Positions 18,428 through 26,818 of a stretch of DNA of 64,000 bases are shown here, piece after piece; position 1 is the first letter of the stretch, and every line of letters starts with the position of its first letter. The notes beneath the pieces are model-generated. The model was given only the letters and a program-made list of their open reading frames with translations, searched no databases and was not told where the DNA came from. Both the position numbers and the translations under genes were made by a program. This DNA comes from SZUA-430 sp044220975 (GTDB lineage: Bacteria; Pseudomonadota; Alphaproteobacteria; Micropepsales; Micropepsaceae). The stretch spans positions 1 through 64,000 of the forward strand of contig JBGAPZ010000015.1 in assembly GCA_044220975.1 (NCBI GenBank), read 5' to 3'.

Positions 18428-18897
18428 GGCACGCTCCCTTCGGCTTTGACCTGCATCTTGCCGCGGTTCTCGGTAGCCGAGCGGCGTGCTTTCAAGACGC
18501 GCATTTCCAGCGCGCGCGGTTCCCAGACTTCGAAGCATTGGTTCTTTCCGATAAAAGCGGCCGTATCGTCCAGCCCGGCGTGCCGCATGAGACGCTCCGG
18601 GAACGTCACCCGTCCCTCACTATCGAGGCTGAGTTCGCAGAGGTCTCCCAGCCACGCGTAAGCGAAGTCGTCGTGGAGTTCGCTGGAAGGATCGTGCGCG
18701 TTGATCTTGGATTGAATGGTCGCCATCCAATCAGCGCCGCCGACCATGATCGCAGGGTCCGTAGTCGATGCGCGCGCGAAGATGTTGCGCGAGCCCTGCC
18801 CGTCCAAAATCTCGCGAAAGCGCGCCGGCACGGAGATGCGGCCCTTGGCATCCACGCGGTTCGTGTACATCGAGACGAAAGGCCGGACGATCGTCAT
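18424..18897 (-). CDS. mraZ: Transcriptional regulator MraZ
   Basis: Two tandem SpoVT-AbrB-like domains that form a ring-shaped DNA-binding repressor of its own operon. The signatures NRVDAKGRISVPARFRE (first half) and DSEGRVTFPERLMRHAGL (second half) are the two conserved DxxGR motifs. The ATG at 18897 (157 aa) has GGGTGG five bases upstream. A GTG at 18906 is the alternative. It is the first gene of the dcw cluster and lies about 120 bases downstream of repeats that match its known operator. Confidence 0.95.
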   Translation of the reverse strand: MTIVRPFVSMYTNRVDAKGRISVPARFREILDGQGSRNIFARASTTDPAIMVGGADWMATIQSKINAHDPSSELHDDFAYAWLGDLCELSLDSEGRVTFPERLMRHAGLDDTAAFIGKNQCFEVWEPRALEMRVLKARRSATENRGKMQVKAEGSVP

Positions 18898-19019
18898 GAC
18901 CGCCACCCAAAACGCTCAAAACATGGCCCGATGATCGCTGCCACGACCCAAATACCCACTGCCGGAAGCCGGCCTACCCGAAATGAAAATGGGCGCATGA
19001 CCCCGCGCCCGGTTATTCA

Positions 19020-19044
19020 TGGGATATCATGGGATAGAATGGGC
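19020..19044 (+). promoter_or_regulatory. MraZ operator: three TGGGN repeats with 10-bp period
   Basis: On the plus strand TGGGA (19020-19024), TGGGA (19030-19034) and TGGGC (19040-19044) are spaced by exactly five bases each. This is the TGGGN-N5-TGGGN-N5-TGGGN arrangement described for MraZ in enterobacteria. A fourth TGGGC lies in phase at 18990-18994. The repeats lie 120-150 bp upstream of mraZ, on the strand opposite to the gene. A weak promoter candidate on the minus strand (TTGACG at about 19053-19048 and TATCCC near 19029) would be overlapped by the repeats, which would fit repression. Confidence 0.75.
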
Positions 19045-19172
19045 CGTCAATCACAGACCCAAGCAATTTCAATGAATTAGCAGCAATTCTCAACATGACG
19101 CCATATCTCGTAGCGCGACCGAGATCGTCGTCAACATCTTGTTAACGATACACCAAACAGACAAAGAATCGA

Positions 19173-19541
<369 letters not shown>

Positions 19542-19553
19542 ATAAATGGCTAC

Positions 19554-20288
19554 TCAAGCAGACGCGTCAAGCAGGTCGTTCAGCGCACGCAAGATGCCTT
19601 GTGTCTCGGCATCGGCGACGCCGTCGAACAAGGCGGGCCGGAAGTGGCGCTGAAATGCGCTGATCACGAGTTCAGTCGGTTCGTCGTAGACGCTCGTGAT
19701 CTCAAGGCCGTAACCATAACGCCGAAGCGCCGTCTGTAAGTCACCTACGCGCGAACCTGTGTCAGGCCGCGCGAGCGACGCTTCACGCCCAGTCTTTGCT
19801 TCGACCCAAACGCCAAGCCCCGCGTGCGCCAGCTGCTTCCACGGGAACAGCTCACCCGGATCCGTCTTGCGCCCCGGCGCGATGTCCGAATGCCCGATGA
19901 CATTGCGCGGCGGAATCTTGTGACGCGCGACAATGCCTTGGCTTAAGCGGATCACAGCGTCGATCTGCGCGTCGGGAAACGGGCGATAGCCAAACTCATG
20001 CCCCGGATTGACGATCTCGATCCCGACCGATCGCGAGTTGATATCGGTCTCGCCACGCCAATGCGACACGCCGGCATGCCACCCACGTAACTCCTCGGCG
20101 ACATGGCGATAGATCGTGCCGTCCTCATCGATCGTGTAATGCGAACTCACTCGCGACGCCGGATCGGTCAGCCGCGTGACCGCCGCCTCGCACGATTGCA
20201 TACCTGTATAGTGCATGATCAGGATGTCCGGCCCGCTCACGCCAACGCGCTCATTGAAGTTCGGCGACGGCCGCTCGACGATGTTCAT
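19554..20288 (-). CDS. N-acetylmuramoyl-L-alanine amidase (AmpD/AmiD-like) with peptidoglycan-binding domain
   Basis: Zinc amidase_2 domain (about residues 15-150) cleaving the MurNAc-L-Ala bond of wall fragments, followed by a C-terminal PG_binding_1 domain (RVGDLQTALRRYGYGLEITSVYDEPTELVISAFQRHFRP). Zinc ligands are H in IMHYTGM and in VIGHSDIAPGRKTDPG. The 244 residues show no signal peptide, so a cytoplasmic, AmpD-like recycling role is as likely as a wall-located one. It is preceded by a thioesterase gene at 3 bases and followed by rnpB. Confidence 0.88.
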   Translation of the reverse strand: MNIVERPSPNFNERVGVSGPDILIMHYTGMQSCEAAVTRLTDPASRVSSHYTIDEDGTIYRHVAEELRGWHAGVSHWRGETDINSRSVGIEIVNPGHEFGYRPFPDAQIDAVIRLSQGIVARHKIPPRNVIGHSDIAPGRKTDPGELFPWKQLAHAGLGVWVEAKTGREASLARPDTGSRVGDLQTALRRYGYGLEITSVYDEPTELVISAFQRHFRPALFDGVADAETQGILRALNDLLDASA

Positions 20289-20291
20289 CGC

Positions 20292-20681
20292 TTAAGCCCC
20301 CACCTTCAGCGTCGCGCTGGCCTTAGCGACAAGCTCGCCCGCTTCGTTGCGCAACTCGGCCTCGGCAAATGCAATCGACTTGCCCCGATGGCGGACCCAC
20401 CCCTCGCCGATCAGCGTGCCAACATCGGCGCGTCCGATGAACGAGGTTTTGAGCTCAAGGGTCACCTGCGGCGTGTTCGGCTCGCGATGCGTCATGCGAA
20501 CGGCGTGCCCGCAAAGCGAGTCGAGCATCGCGGCCAAGAACCCGCCGAAGATGCGTCCGCCGCGGTTGACGAAGGTCTCACCCGCTACGAACGATGCTTT
20601 CACGTACCCGCGCACCGCATCGCTCGCCAGGGTCTTCTTGCCGAGCGTCATGACCGCCGGTGAATTGACTTCATCCGCCAT
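20292..20681 (-). CDS. PaaI-family hotdog thioesterase
   Basis: 129-residue single hotdog domain. RGGRIFGGFLAAMLDSLCGHA is the long central helix region with the glycine-rich entry typical of the PaaI/4HBT group, and TLELKTSFIGRADVGTLIGEGWVRHRGKSIAFAEAEL is the beta sheet core. It likely hydrolyses an acyl-CoA; the substrate cannot be told. Its ATG overlaps the djlA stop by one base (TGATG), so the pair is co-translated. Confidence 0.82.
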   Translation of the reverse strand: MADEVNSPAVMTLGKKTLASDAVRGYVKASFVAGETFVNRGGRIFGGFLAAMLDSLCGHAVRMTHREPNTPQVTLELKTSFIGRADVGTLIGEGWVRHRGKSIAFAEAELRNEAGELVAKASATLKVGA

Positions 20682-21442
20682 CAGACGATCCCGCGCTCTT
20701 TCTTGATCGCTTCATAGGCGCCGTTGATCGCCGCGAGCTTTTCCGTCGCCAACCGCACGAACTCTTCTGGCACGCCGCGCGCAATCAAACTGTCCGGATG
20801 GTTCTCGCGAACGAGTCGGTGGTAGTTCCGCTTCAGATCTTCGTCCGAGGCGGCGCGGTCGACGCCCAGAATGACGTAAGGATCCTCGCGATCCAGCCCG
20901 AAATGTGACGCGCGAATCCGCTCGAACTGAGCCGCCGAAAACCCAAAAATCTGCCCAACATGCTTCAGGTACTCAAGCTCGCCGGGATGCAGGCTGTTGT
21001 CCGCCTTCGCGATCAAGAACAAACTGTCGAGCAGATCTTCCAACACGCCGGGCCGCGAACGGAACAGCGAGGCAAGCTGTTTGGCGTAAGAATCGAACCC
21101 GGCAACGTCCTGCTTGGCGAGATTGAACAAATGCCCCACATTGGCCTCTTCCTCGCGCGGCACAGGAAAGACCCGCTTGAAGATTTCGACCTCGTCCCGC
21201 GTCACTGTGCCGTCGGCCTTGGCGAGCTTCGCTGCCAACGCAATCACGCCGATAGTAAAGGCCACCTGGTCGCGATCGCGGATGTTACGGTCATCGCGAT
21301 CGTCGCGTCTGTCGTCGTCGCGCCAACGCCGGCCCTCGCGATCGATCAGCACATGTCCAGCCAACCCGCCGAGCAGCGCACCCAACGGGCCGCCGACTGC
21401 AAGCCCTGCCGCAACGCCTGCAATTTTACCCCAGACCGACAT
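20681..21442 (-). CDS. djlA: DjlA-like membrane J-domain co-chaperone (TerB + DnaJ)
   Basis: The start MSVWGKIAGVAAGLAVG (253 aa) is chosen because the open frame above it reads across the divergent promoter. A glycine-rich hydrophobic N-terminal segment (residues 5-30) is the likely membrane anchor, followed by an acidic/arginine spacer (DRRDDRDDRN). A TerB-like helical domain (GVIALAAKLAKADGTVTRDEVEIFKRVF) comes next, then a C-terminal J domain (DPYVILGVDRAASDEDLKRNYHRLVRENHPDS) with the H-P-D motif. It should stimulate DnaK at the membrane. It is divergent from the 5-oxoprolinase, with 69 bases between starts. Confidence 0.88.
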   Translation of the reverse strand: MSVWGKIAGVAAGLAVGGPLGALLGGLAGHVLIDREGRRWRDDDRRDDRDDRNIRDRDQVAFTIGVIALAAKLAKADGTVTRDEVEIFKRVFPVPREEEANVGHLFNLAKQDVAGFDSYAKQLASLFRSRPGVLEDLLDSLFLIAKADNSLHPGELEYLKHVGQIFGFSAAQFERIRASHFGLDREDPYVILGVDRAASDEDLKRNYHRLVRENHPDSLIARGVPEEFVRLATEKLAAINGAYEAIKKERGIV

Positions 21443-21511
21443 GATCAACCCATCCCAGCTGAGCGCTTCATCGAGCGCGCCCGTTTCTTTCGAAGAAATT
21501 GAGGCGAACAT

Positions 21512-24500
21512 ATGACGCGCGGCCGCTGGCATATTTGGATCGACCGCGGGGGCACGTTCACCGATCTCGTAGCAATGGGACCTGACGGCCAGCTCAACGC
21601 CACCAAACTTCTCTCCGAAAGCGCCGAACATTACGACGACGCGGCGATTGAAGGAATTAGGCGTTTGCTGGGTCTCGCGCAAGACGCGGACCTGCCGCAA
21701 GCCGAAATCGCCGAAGTCCACATGGGAACCACGGTCGCAACGAACGCGCTGCTCGAACGCAAAGGCGCGCGCACGGTATTGGTGACGACGCGGGGCCTTC
21801 GCGACCAACTGCGCATCGGCTACCAGCACCGGCCGAAACTCTTTGTCCGAAGGATCGATCTCACACCACCGCTCTACGAACGCGTGATTGAAATCGACGA
21901 GCGCGTCGGAGCCGACGGCACGGTCTTGACGCCGCTCGATCGCGCGCAAGCCGAGGCCGAACTGAAAGCCGCGCGCGCGCAAGGGATTGACACCTGCGCG
22001 ATCGTCTTCATGCACGGCTACCGCCACACCGCGCATGAACGCGACGTCGCCGCGATCGCAAAGCGTCTGGGCTTCACCCAAGTCTCGGTCAGCCACGAGG
22101 TCAGCCCGCTGATGAAATATGTCAGCCGCGGCCACACCACCGTTGCCGACGCCTATCTCTCGCCCGTGCTGCGCCGTTATGTCGACAAGGTCGCGCGGCC
22201 GCTGGGCAGCGCCGCACGCGACGGCCGCTTGCGCTTCATGCGCTCGAGCGGCGCGCTGGCCGATACGAAACACTTCTCGGGTAGAGACGCACTGCTCTCA
22301 GGCCCCGCCGGCGGCGTGATCGGTATGGCCGAAACGGCGAAGGCCGCGGGCTTCGCGAAAGTTATCGGCTTCGACATGGGCGGCACGTCGACGGACGTTT
22401 CCCGTTTCGACGGAAACTATGAGCGCATCTTCGAGAACGAGCTGAACGGCATCCGCCTCCGCGCGCCGATGCTCGCGGTGCATACGGTTGCGGCAGGCGG
22501 CGGTTCAATCCTGTTCTATGAAAACGCCCGCATGCGCGTGGGCCCGGAAAGTGCCGGCGCGAACCCCGGCCCTGCGTGTTACCGCAAAGGCGGCCCGCTC
22601 ACGGTCACGGATGCGAACGTGATGACGGGCCGCATTGTCCCCGCGAACTTCCCAAGCGTGTTCGGCCCCAAGGCGGACCAACCGATCGACGCCGGCGTCG
22701 TCGCCGACAAATTCCACGCTCTCGCGCGCGAACTCAGAACCTCGACGCAAGAGGCCGCCGACGGATTCTTGAAGATCGCCGTTGCCAACATGGCCGAGGC
22801 GATCAAGCGCATCTCGATCGCGCAAGGCGCCGATGTCACCGGCTACGCGCTGCAGTGTTTCGGCGGCGCAGGCGCGCAACTCGCATGCCGCGTCGCCGAC
22901 GCACTCGCTATGCGCACGATCATGATCCACCCGCTTGCAGGCGTGCTCTCCGCCTTCGGCATGGGCTTCGCGCAAACCCAAGCACGACGCGAGCGCGCCA
23001 TCGAACGCGCGCTCGATCCGGCACTGCTGACGAGGCTCGACGACGAAGTAGCGAAACTCGCAACCGGCGCGATCGATGAGGTCGCAGCGCAAGGTTTTGC
23101 GCCAGCCTCGATCGCGACCATTCATCTGCGATATCAAGGCACCGACACGGCACTTGCCGTGGCCTACGGCGCGCACGCCGAGATCGAAGCGCGCTTCGCG
23201 GAGGCGCATCGCGCACGTTTCGGCTTCTGGGACCAAGGCCGCAAGCTGATCGTCGAATCGATCGCTGTCGACGCGGCAGCCCAAGCGCCACCGCCGGCGC
23301 TGCCGCGCATCGAGGCCAAGCGCACAGGCGCACTCAAAGCCCACGCGACGACGACGCTATATGTCGACGGAACGAGCCACACCGCACCCATCTATCTGCG
23401 CGAGCAGCTCGACCCTGGCGACCGCATCGCCGGCCCCGCGATGATCATTGAGCCGAACTCCACCATCGTCATCGACCCCGGCTGGCAAGGCGAATACCGC
23501 GCCGACGGAAACTTGGTACTCCTGGGAGCGCGGGCTTCCAGCCCGCTCTTAAGTGCGCATCCACGCACGCAAGCACCCGACCCCGTGCGCCTGGAAATCT
23601 TCAACGCGCTCTTCATGTCGATCGCCGAGCAAATGGGCGTGGTGCTCGAAAAGACCGCGTCCTCCGTCAACATCAAAGAGCGCCTCGATTTCTCCTGCGC
23701 GATCTTCGACGAGGCCGGTAGCTTGATCGCCAATGCGCCGCACATGCCGGTGCACTTGGGTTCGATGGGCGAAAGCGTACGCGCCGTGCTCACGCGCCAC
23801 GCCGGAGGTATGTCGCCCGGCGACGCCTTCGCACTGAACGCCCCGTACGCCGGCGGCACACATTTGCCCGACATCACCGTCGTGATGCCCGTGTTCTTGG
23901 GCGAAGAAGCGTTGCCTGCGTTCTACGTCGCCTCCCGCGGTCACCACGCCGACATCGGCGGTATCTCGCCGGGCTCCATGCCGCCGAACTCGACGTCGGT
24001 GGAAGAAGAAGGCGTGCTGTTCCAAGGCGAACGCATCATGCGCGGTGCCAAGTTCGACGATCACCGCGTCAGCGCGATCCTAGCGTCCGGCCCCTACCCA
24101 GCACGCAATCCGGCGCAAAACATCGCCGACCTGAAAGCGCAGATCGCCGCCTGCGTGAAAGGCGCTGACGAACTCAAGAACCTTTGCACCACGCAAGGGC
24201 GCGAGGTCGTCGCCGCTTACATGGGCCACGTGCAGGACAACGCCGAGGAACAGGTCCGCCGCGTTATCGGAGCCCTCGACGACGGCGCTTTCGACCACGA
24301 GATGGACGACGGCGCCATCATCCGCGTGCGCGTTACCGTGAACCGGCAAACGCGCAGCGCCACGATCGATTTCACCGGCACAAGCCCGCAACGCCCGACA
24401 AACTTCAACGCACCGCGCTCCGTCACGACGGCCGCCGTCCTCTATGTCTTCCGCTGCCTCATCGACACCGACATCCCGTTGAACGCAGGGTGCCTCCGGC

Positions 24501-25126
24501 CGCTGAACATCGTCGTGCCGGAACATTCGCTCCTGAACCCGAGCTATCCGGCCGCCGTGGTTGCCGGCAACGTCGAGACCAGCCAGGCGGTCACCGATAC
24601 GCTCTTCGGTGCGCTGGGCGTCATGGCCGCAAGCCAAGGCACCATGAACAACTTCACCTTCGGCAACGCGCGTCACCAATATTACGAAACGATCTGCGGC
24701 GGAGCGGGTGCGGGCCCCACATTCGAGGGCGCGAGCGCCGTTCACACGCACATGACGAACTCGCGCCTGACCGACCCGGAAGTGTTGGAGTGGCGCTACC
24801 CCGTCCTCGTGCGCCGGTTCGCCATCCGCGAAGGCTCCGGTGGCGCCGGCGCGCACAAGGGCGGCGACGGCGCCGTGCGCGAAATCGAATTCTTAGAAGC
24901 GATGGAAGCCGGCATCCTCTCGACGCGCCGGCGCATTTCGCCGTTCGGTATCAAGGGAGGCTCGAACGCCAAGACTGGCCGCAATGCGATCAAGCGCAAA
25001 TACGGCAAGGTGCAAGAACTGCCGGGTTGCGCGGTCAGCGCTGTCGAACCCGGCGATGTTTTTGTGATTGAAACCCCGGGCGGAGGGGGGTACGGCAGTA
25101 CGCGAAAAGAACAAGGCTCGGAATGA
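21512..25126 (+). CDS. oplAH: ATP-dependent 5-oxoprolinase (fused HyuA-HyuB type)
   Basis: 1204-residue fusion. The first ~660 residues are hydantoinase A/oxoprolinase with actin-like ATPase motifs (WIDRGGTFTDLVA at the start, IGFDMGGTSTDVSR near 285, CFGGAGAQLACRVADAL near 450). From about residue 690 it is hydantoinase B (DPVRLEIFNALFMSIAEQMGVVLEKTASSVNIKERLDFSCAIFD to ETPGGGGYGS). The length fits the bacterial/eukaryotic OPLAH family, which opens pyroglutamate to glutamate using ATP; a related hydantoinase activity is possible. The linker near residue 672 carries an in-frame palindromic element. The last codons overlap the next gene (ATGA). Confidence 0.9.
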   Translation: MTRGRWHIWIDRGGTFTDLVAMGPDGQLNATKLLSESAEHYDDAAIEGIRRLLGLAQDADLPQAEIAEVHMGTTVATNALLERKGARTVLVTTRGLRDQLRIGYQHRPKLFVRRIDLTPPLYERVIEIDERVGADGTVLTPLDRAQAEAELKAARAQGIDTCAIVFMHGYRHTAHERDVAAIAKRLGFTQVSVSHEVSPLMKYVSRGHTTVADAYLSPVLRRYVDKVARPLGSAARDGRLRFMRSSGALADTKHFSGRDALLSGPAGGVIGMAETAKAAGFAKVIGFDMGGTSTDVSRFDGNYERIFENELNGIRLRAPMLAVHTVAAGGGSILFYENARMRVGPESAGANPGPACYRKGGPLTVTDANVMTGRIVPANFPSVFGPKADQPIDAGVVADKFHALARELRTSTQEAADGFLKIAVANMAEAIKRISIAQGADVTGYALQCFGGAGAQLACRVADALAMRTIMIHPLAGVLSAFGMGFAQTQARRERAIERALDPALLTRLDDEVAKLATGAIDEVAAQGFAPASIATIHLRYQGTDTALAVAYGAHAEIEARFAEAHRARFGFWDQGRKLIVESIAVDAAAQAPPPALPRIEAKRTGALKAHATTTLYVDGTSHTAPIYLREQLDPGDRIAGPAMIIEPNSTIVIDPGWQGEYRADGNLVLLGARASSPLLSAHPRTQAPDPVRLEIFNALFMSIAEQMGVVLEKTASSVNIKERLDFSCAIFDEAGSLIANAPHMPVHLGSMGESVRAVLTRHAGGMSPGDAFALNAPYAGGTHLPDITVVMPVFLGEEALPAFYVASRGHHADIGGISPGSMPPNSTSVEEEGVLFQGERIMRGAKFDDHRVSAILASGPYPARNPAQNIADLKAQIAACVKGADELKNLCTTQGREVVAAYMGHVQDNAEEQVRRVIGALDDGAFDHEMDDGAIIRVRVTVNRQTRSATIDFTGTSPQRPTNFNAPRSVTTAAVLYVFRCLIDTDIPLNAGCLRPLNIVVPEHSLLNPSYPAAVVAGNVETSQAVTDTLFGALGVMAASQGTMNNFTFGNARHQYYETICGGAGAGPTFEGASAVHTHMTNSRLTDPEVLEWRYPVLVRRFAIREGSGGAGAHKGGDGAVREIEFLEAMEAGILSTRRRISPFGIKGGSNAKTGRNAIKRKYGKVQELPGCAVSAVEPGDVFVIETPGGGGYGSTRKEQGSE
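23524..23550. repeat. REP-like palindrome in frame inside the oxoprolinase linker
   Basis: GCGGGCT (23530-23536), TCC, AGCCCGC (23540-23546) form a perfect 7-bp hairpin, flanked by GGGAGC on the left and TCTT on the right so that an outer GAGC/GCTC stem also pairs with a 2-base bulge. It is read in frame as G-A-R-A-S-S-P-L-L. Similar short palindromes coding GARAS-type peptides are, to my recollection, dispersed in many proteobacterial genomes. No second clear copy was seen in this window. Confidence 0.55.
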
Positions 25127-25818
25127 ACGTCGATCTCTTCGTCGGCACGCTGACGCGTTACTACTCGGCCGATTGGCAAAACGGCAGAACGCGTGCGGGC
25201 GAACCCTCGCCCTTCGGCTCGAAGAAGAGCCGTATGTCAGTGACCGATCCCGTCGAGCTGCAAGGCATTATCGCGGGCTGGCTCGAGGAAGCGACGCTCA
25301 AACTCAAACCGCATTTGAAAGAACCGCTGAGCTGGCAGGAAGGCATGCTGCCGGCCCACTATGTCGGAGAGTTGGGCGTGGCGGGCTATGGAGGCGCGGT
25401 CCTGCTCGCCGCCTACACGAACCACGCGCACCTGCCGCGGCCCATCACCTACATGAAGACCTGGGACCGCGACCCGGCCTTCGAAGCGGCGATGAAGCCC
25501 GCCGAAAAGAAAGACGCGCTGTGGGAAATCATCAATTGCGGTGTCTGGTTTCCGGTGAACTTCGCGTTCGGGATCGGCATGAAGGATCCGGCCGGTCAGC
25601 CGATCAAGGCAGGCTCGATCGATCTGCTGTGGCGCGGCCTTGAGTACCTCAACGAAACGAACTGGGGCGCGGCGCCGCAAGACATCGCGGCCTGGCGCGC
25701 GCGTGGTTTGAGCGAGACCGACCCGTTCGACATACAGGCCCAGTTCGGCTTCGCCACGTTCTACGAAATGTGCCGCATCGCCCGCGAAAACCGGCTGCCG
25801 ATGAAGCTGCATTATTGA
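25123..25818 (+). CDS. Hypothetical protein coupled to 5-oxoprolinase
   Basis: 231 residues; family not recognised. The ATG overlaps the oxoprolinase stop (ATGA), so the two are translated together. It is soluble, mixed alpha/beta, without a signal peptide or membrane span. A near-central hydrophobic stretch (GELGVAGYGGAVLLAAYTNHAHLPRP) and a Trp/Tyr-rich second half (WEIINCGVWFPVNFAFGIGMKD) stand out, as does a conserved-looking end (FATFYEMCRIARENRLPMKLHY). A first in-frame alternative start is M38 (MSVTDPVELQG). A role in the same substrate pathway as the oxoprolinase is only inferred from coupling. Confidence 0.75.
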   Translation: MNVDLFVGTLTRYYSADWQNGRTRAGEPSPFGSKKSRMSVTDPVELQGIIAGWLEEATLKLKPHLKEPLSWQEGMLPAHYVGELGVAGYGGAVLLAAYTNHAHLPRPITYMKTWDRDPAFEAAMKPAEKKDALWEIINCGVWFPVNFAFGIGMKDPAGQPIKAGSIDLLWRGLEYLNETNWGAAPQDIAAWRARGLSETDPFDIQAQFGFATFYEMCRIARENRLPMKLHY

Positions 25819-26017
25819 GCTGACGGCCGCCCTGCCACAGGCGCGATGCCAAACTGCAACAGCATCGTTAAGAAGCGACGGGGGTCACGGTTAGCCCAGA
25901 TCGGCTCCGGCACTTTTCCGCAGAGCTCTTAACCACGACGCTCAGAAAATGTGTTTACAATTCAAAGTGTTACGGTGCGGTCCAATCGAATTTGTTGCAC
26001 CGCCGTATCGAATCTTG

Positions 26018-26046
26018 TTGGGCCCTGCGACAAATCGTGGCACAAT
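26018..26046 (+). promoter_or_regulatory. Candidate promoter for the 25-residue membrane peptide gene
   Basis: TTGGGC (26018-26023), a 17-base spacer and CACAAT (26041-26046) lie 34 bases before the peptide start. The spacing is ideal and four of six bases match at each box. The 260-bp spacer before it (25819-26079) otherwise holds no gene. Confidence 0.4.
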
Positions 26047-26079
26047 GCGGGCACCCTGATGGAAGGAGGGCTTCTCTCG

Positions 26080-26157
26080 ATGGCTGAGCAGCTGAGTCTT
26101 ATCACAACCGGGGTCGTGTTCGCGTTTCTCGGGGCCATAATAATTGGCCTGCTTTAG
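26080..26157 (+). CDS. 25-residue single-span membrane peptide
   Basis: ATG at 26080 with a very strong Shine-Dalgarno run (GGAAGGAGGG, nine bases upstream) encodes MAEQLSLITTGVVFAFLGAII plus four more residues, then TAG. One uninterrupted hydrophobic helix (about residues 7-25) with a short charged N-terminus predicts an inner-membrane mini-protein. A frame open further upstream has no ribosome site and a Cys/Asn-rich unlikely sequence. A candidate promoter precedes it and an intrinsic terminator follows, so it looks like an independent gene. Function unknown. Confidence 0.7.
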   Translation: MAEQLSLITTGVVFAFLGAIIIGLL

Positions 26158-26183
26158 ACGGCAACATTGACGGGGAATTTTCG

Positions 26184-26214
26184 GAAGGGCCGGCGGTGGA
26201 AACCCCGGCCCTTC
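26184..26214 (+). terminator. Intrinsic terminator after the small membrane peptide gene
   Basis: GAAGGGCCGG (26184-26193) and CCGGCCCTTC (26205-26214) form a perfect 10-bp stem with an 11-base loop, followed by TGCTTGTC. It lies between the plus-strand peptide gene and the convergent minus-strand decarboxylase-like gene and may serve both. Confidence 0.7.
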
Positions 26215-26254
26215 TGCTTGTCAGAGGGACAGTTTGAGCGTTTGTCCCACCGCC

Positions 26255-26806
26255 TCACGTTTGCGACGAGAACCGCGCCGCATAAGGCTCCGGTGGCAGC
26301 TTCAGCCCGTTCGTGAGGTATGCGACCGTGTGATAGAAGCCGGCGAGGAGGATCAATTCCAAGATCTGCTCGTCGGAGAACTGGGCTTTGAGCCCGCCCC
26401 AAAGCTCGTCGCTGATCGTCGACGTGTCGTGCAATTCGTCCGCGAGCTTCACGATCAGCTGCTCGCGCGGCGACCAAACGTCTTTCGCATCGTGCGCGAG
26501 CGTCGCCTTGACCTCCGCCGCCGAGAGCTTGGCCTTCTCAGCGAAGAGCGCAATGTGCACGCCCCATTCGTACTCCGACCCCGTACGCGCGCACGTCCGG
26601 TCGATCATGATTTCGCGCTCGCGCAAGGGCAGCGGCCCTTTGTCGAGCAAGCCCGCCGCCATGAACCGCGAAAACGCCCGCTCGCTCCGCGCCAAGGTCG
26701 TGAACAACACGAGCGGCGAAACCCCGGGTGGCATCAGCCCGTCGAACGTCTTTTGCACCATCTCCGAAAACGGCGGCTTTTGCGGTTCGATCCGGCGAGC
26801 GGTCAT
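26255..26806 (-). CDS. Carboxymuconolactone decarboxylase / AhpD-like protein
   Basis: 183 residues from MTARRIEPQKPP, with GGAGG six bases upstream. The CMD fold is recognisable (LPLREREIMIDRTCARTGSEYEWGVHIALFAEKAKLSAAEVKATL, then DEQILELILLAGFYHTVAYLTNGLKL). The catalytic C-x-x-C of true AhpD is absent. Instead C-A-R-T-G-S-E-Y-E-W-G-V-H is the form seen in CMD-family proteins of uncertain activity. Possible roles are an oxidative-stress hydroperoxidase relative or an aromatic ring-cleavage lactone decarboxylase. It is divergent from an HxlR regulator, with twin operators between them. Confidence 0.8.
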   Translation of the reverse strand: MTARRIEPQKPPFSEMVQKTFDGLMPPGVSPLVLFTTLARSERAFSRFMAAGLLDKGPLPLREREIMIDRTCARTGSEYEWGVHIALFAEKAKLSAAEVKATLAHDAKDVWSPREQLIVKLADELHDTSTISDELWGGLKAQFSDEQILELILLAGFYHTVAYLTNGLKLPPEPYAARFSSQT

Positions 26807-26818
26807 GAATGCCTCCTT

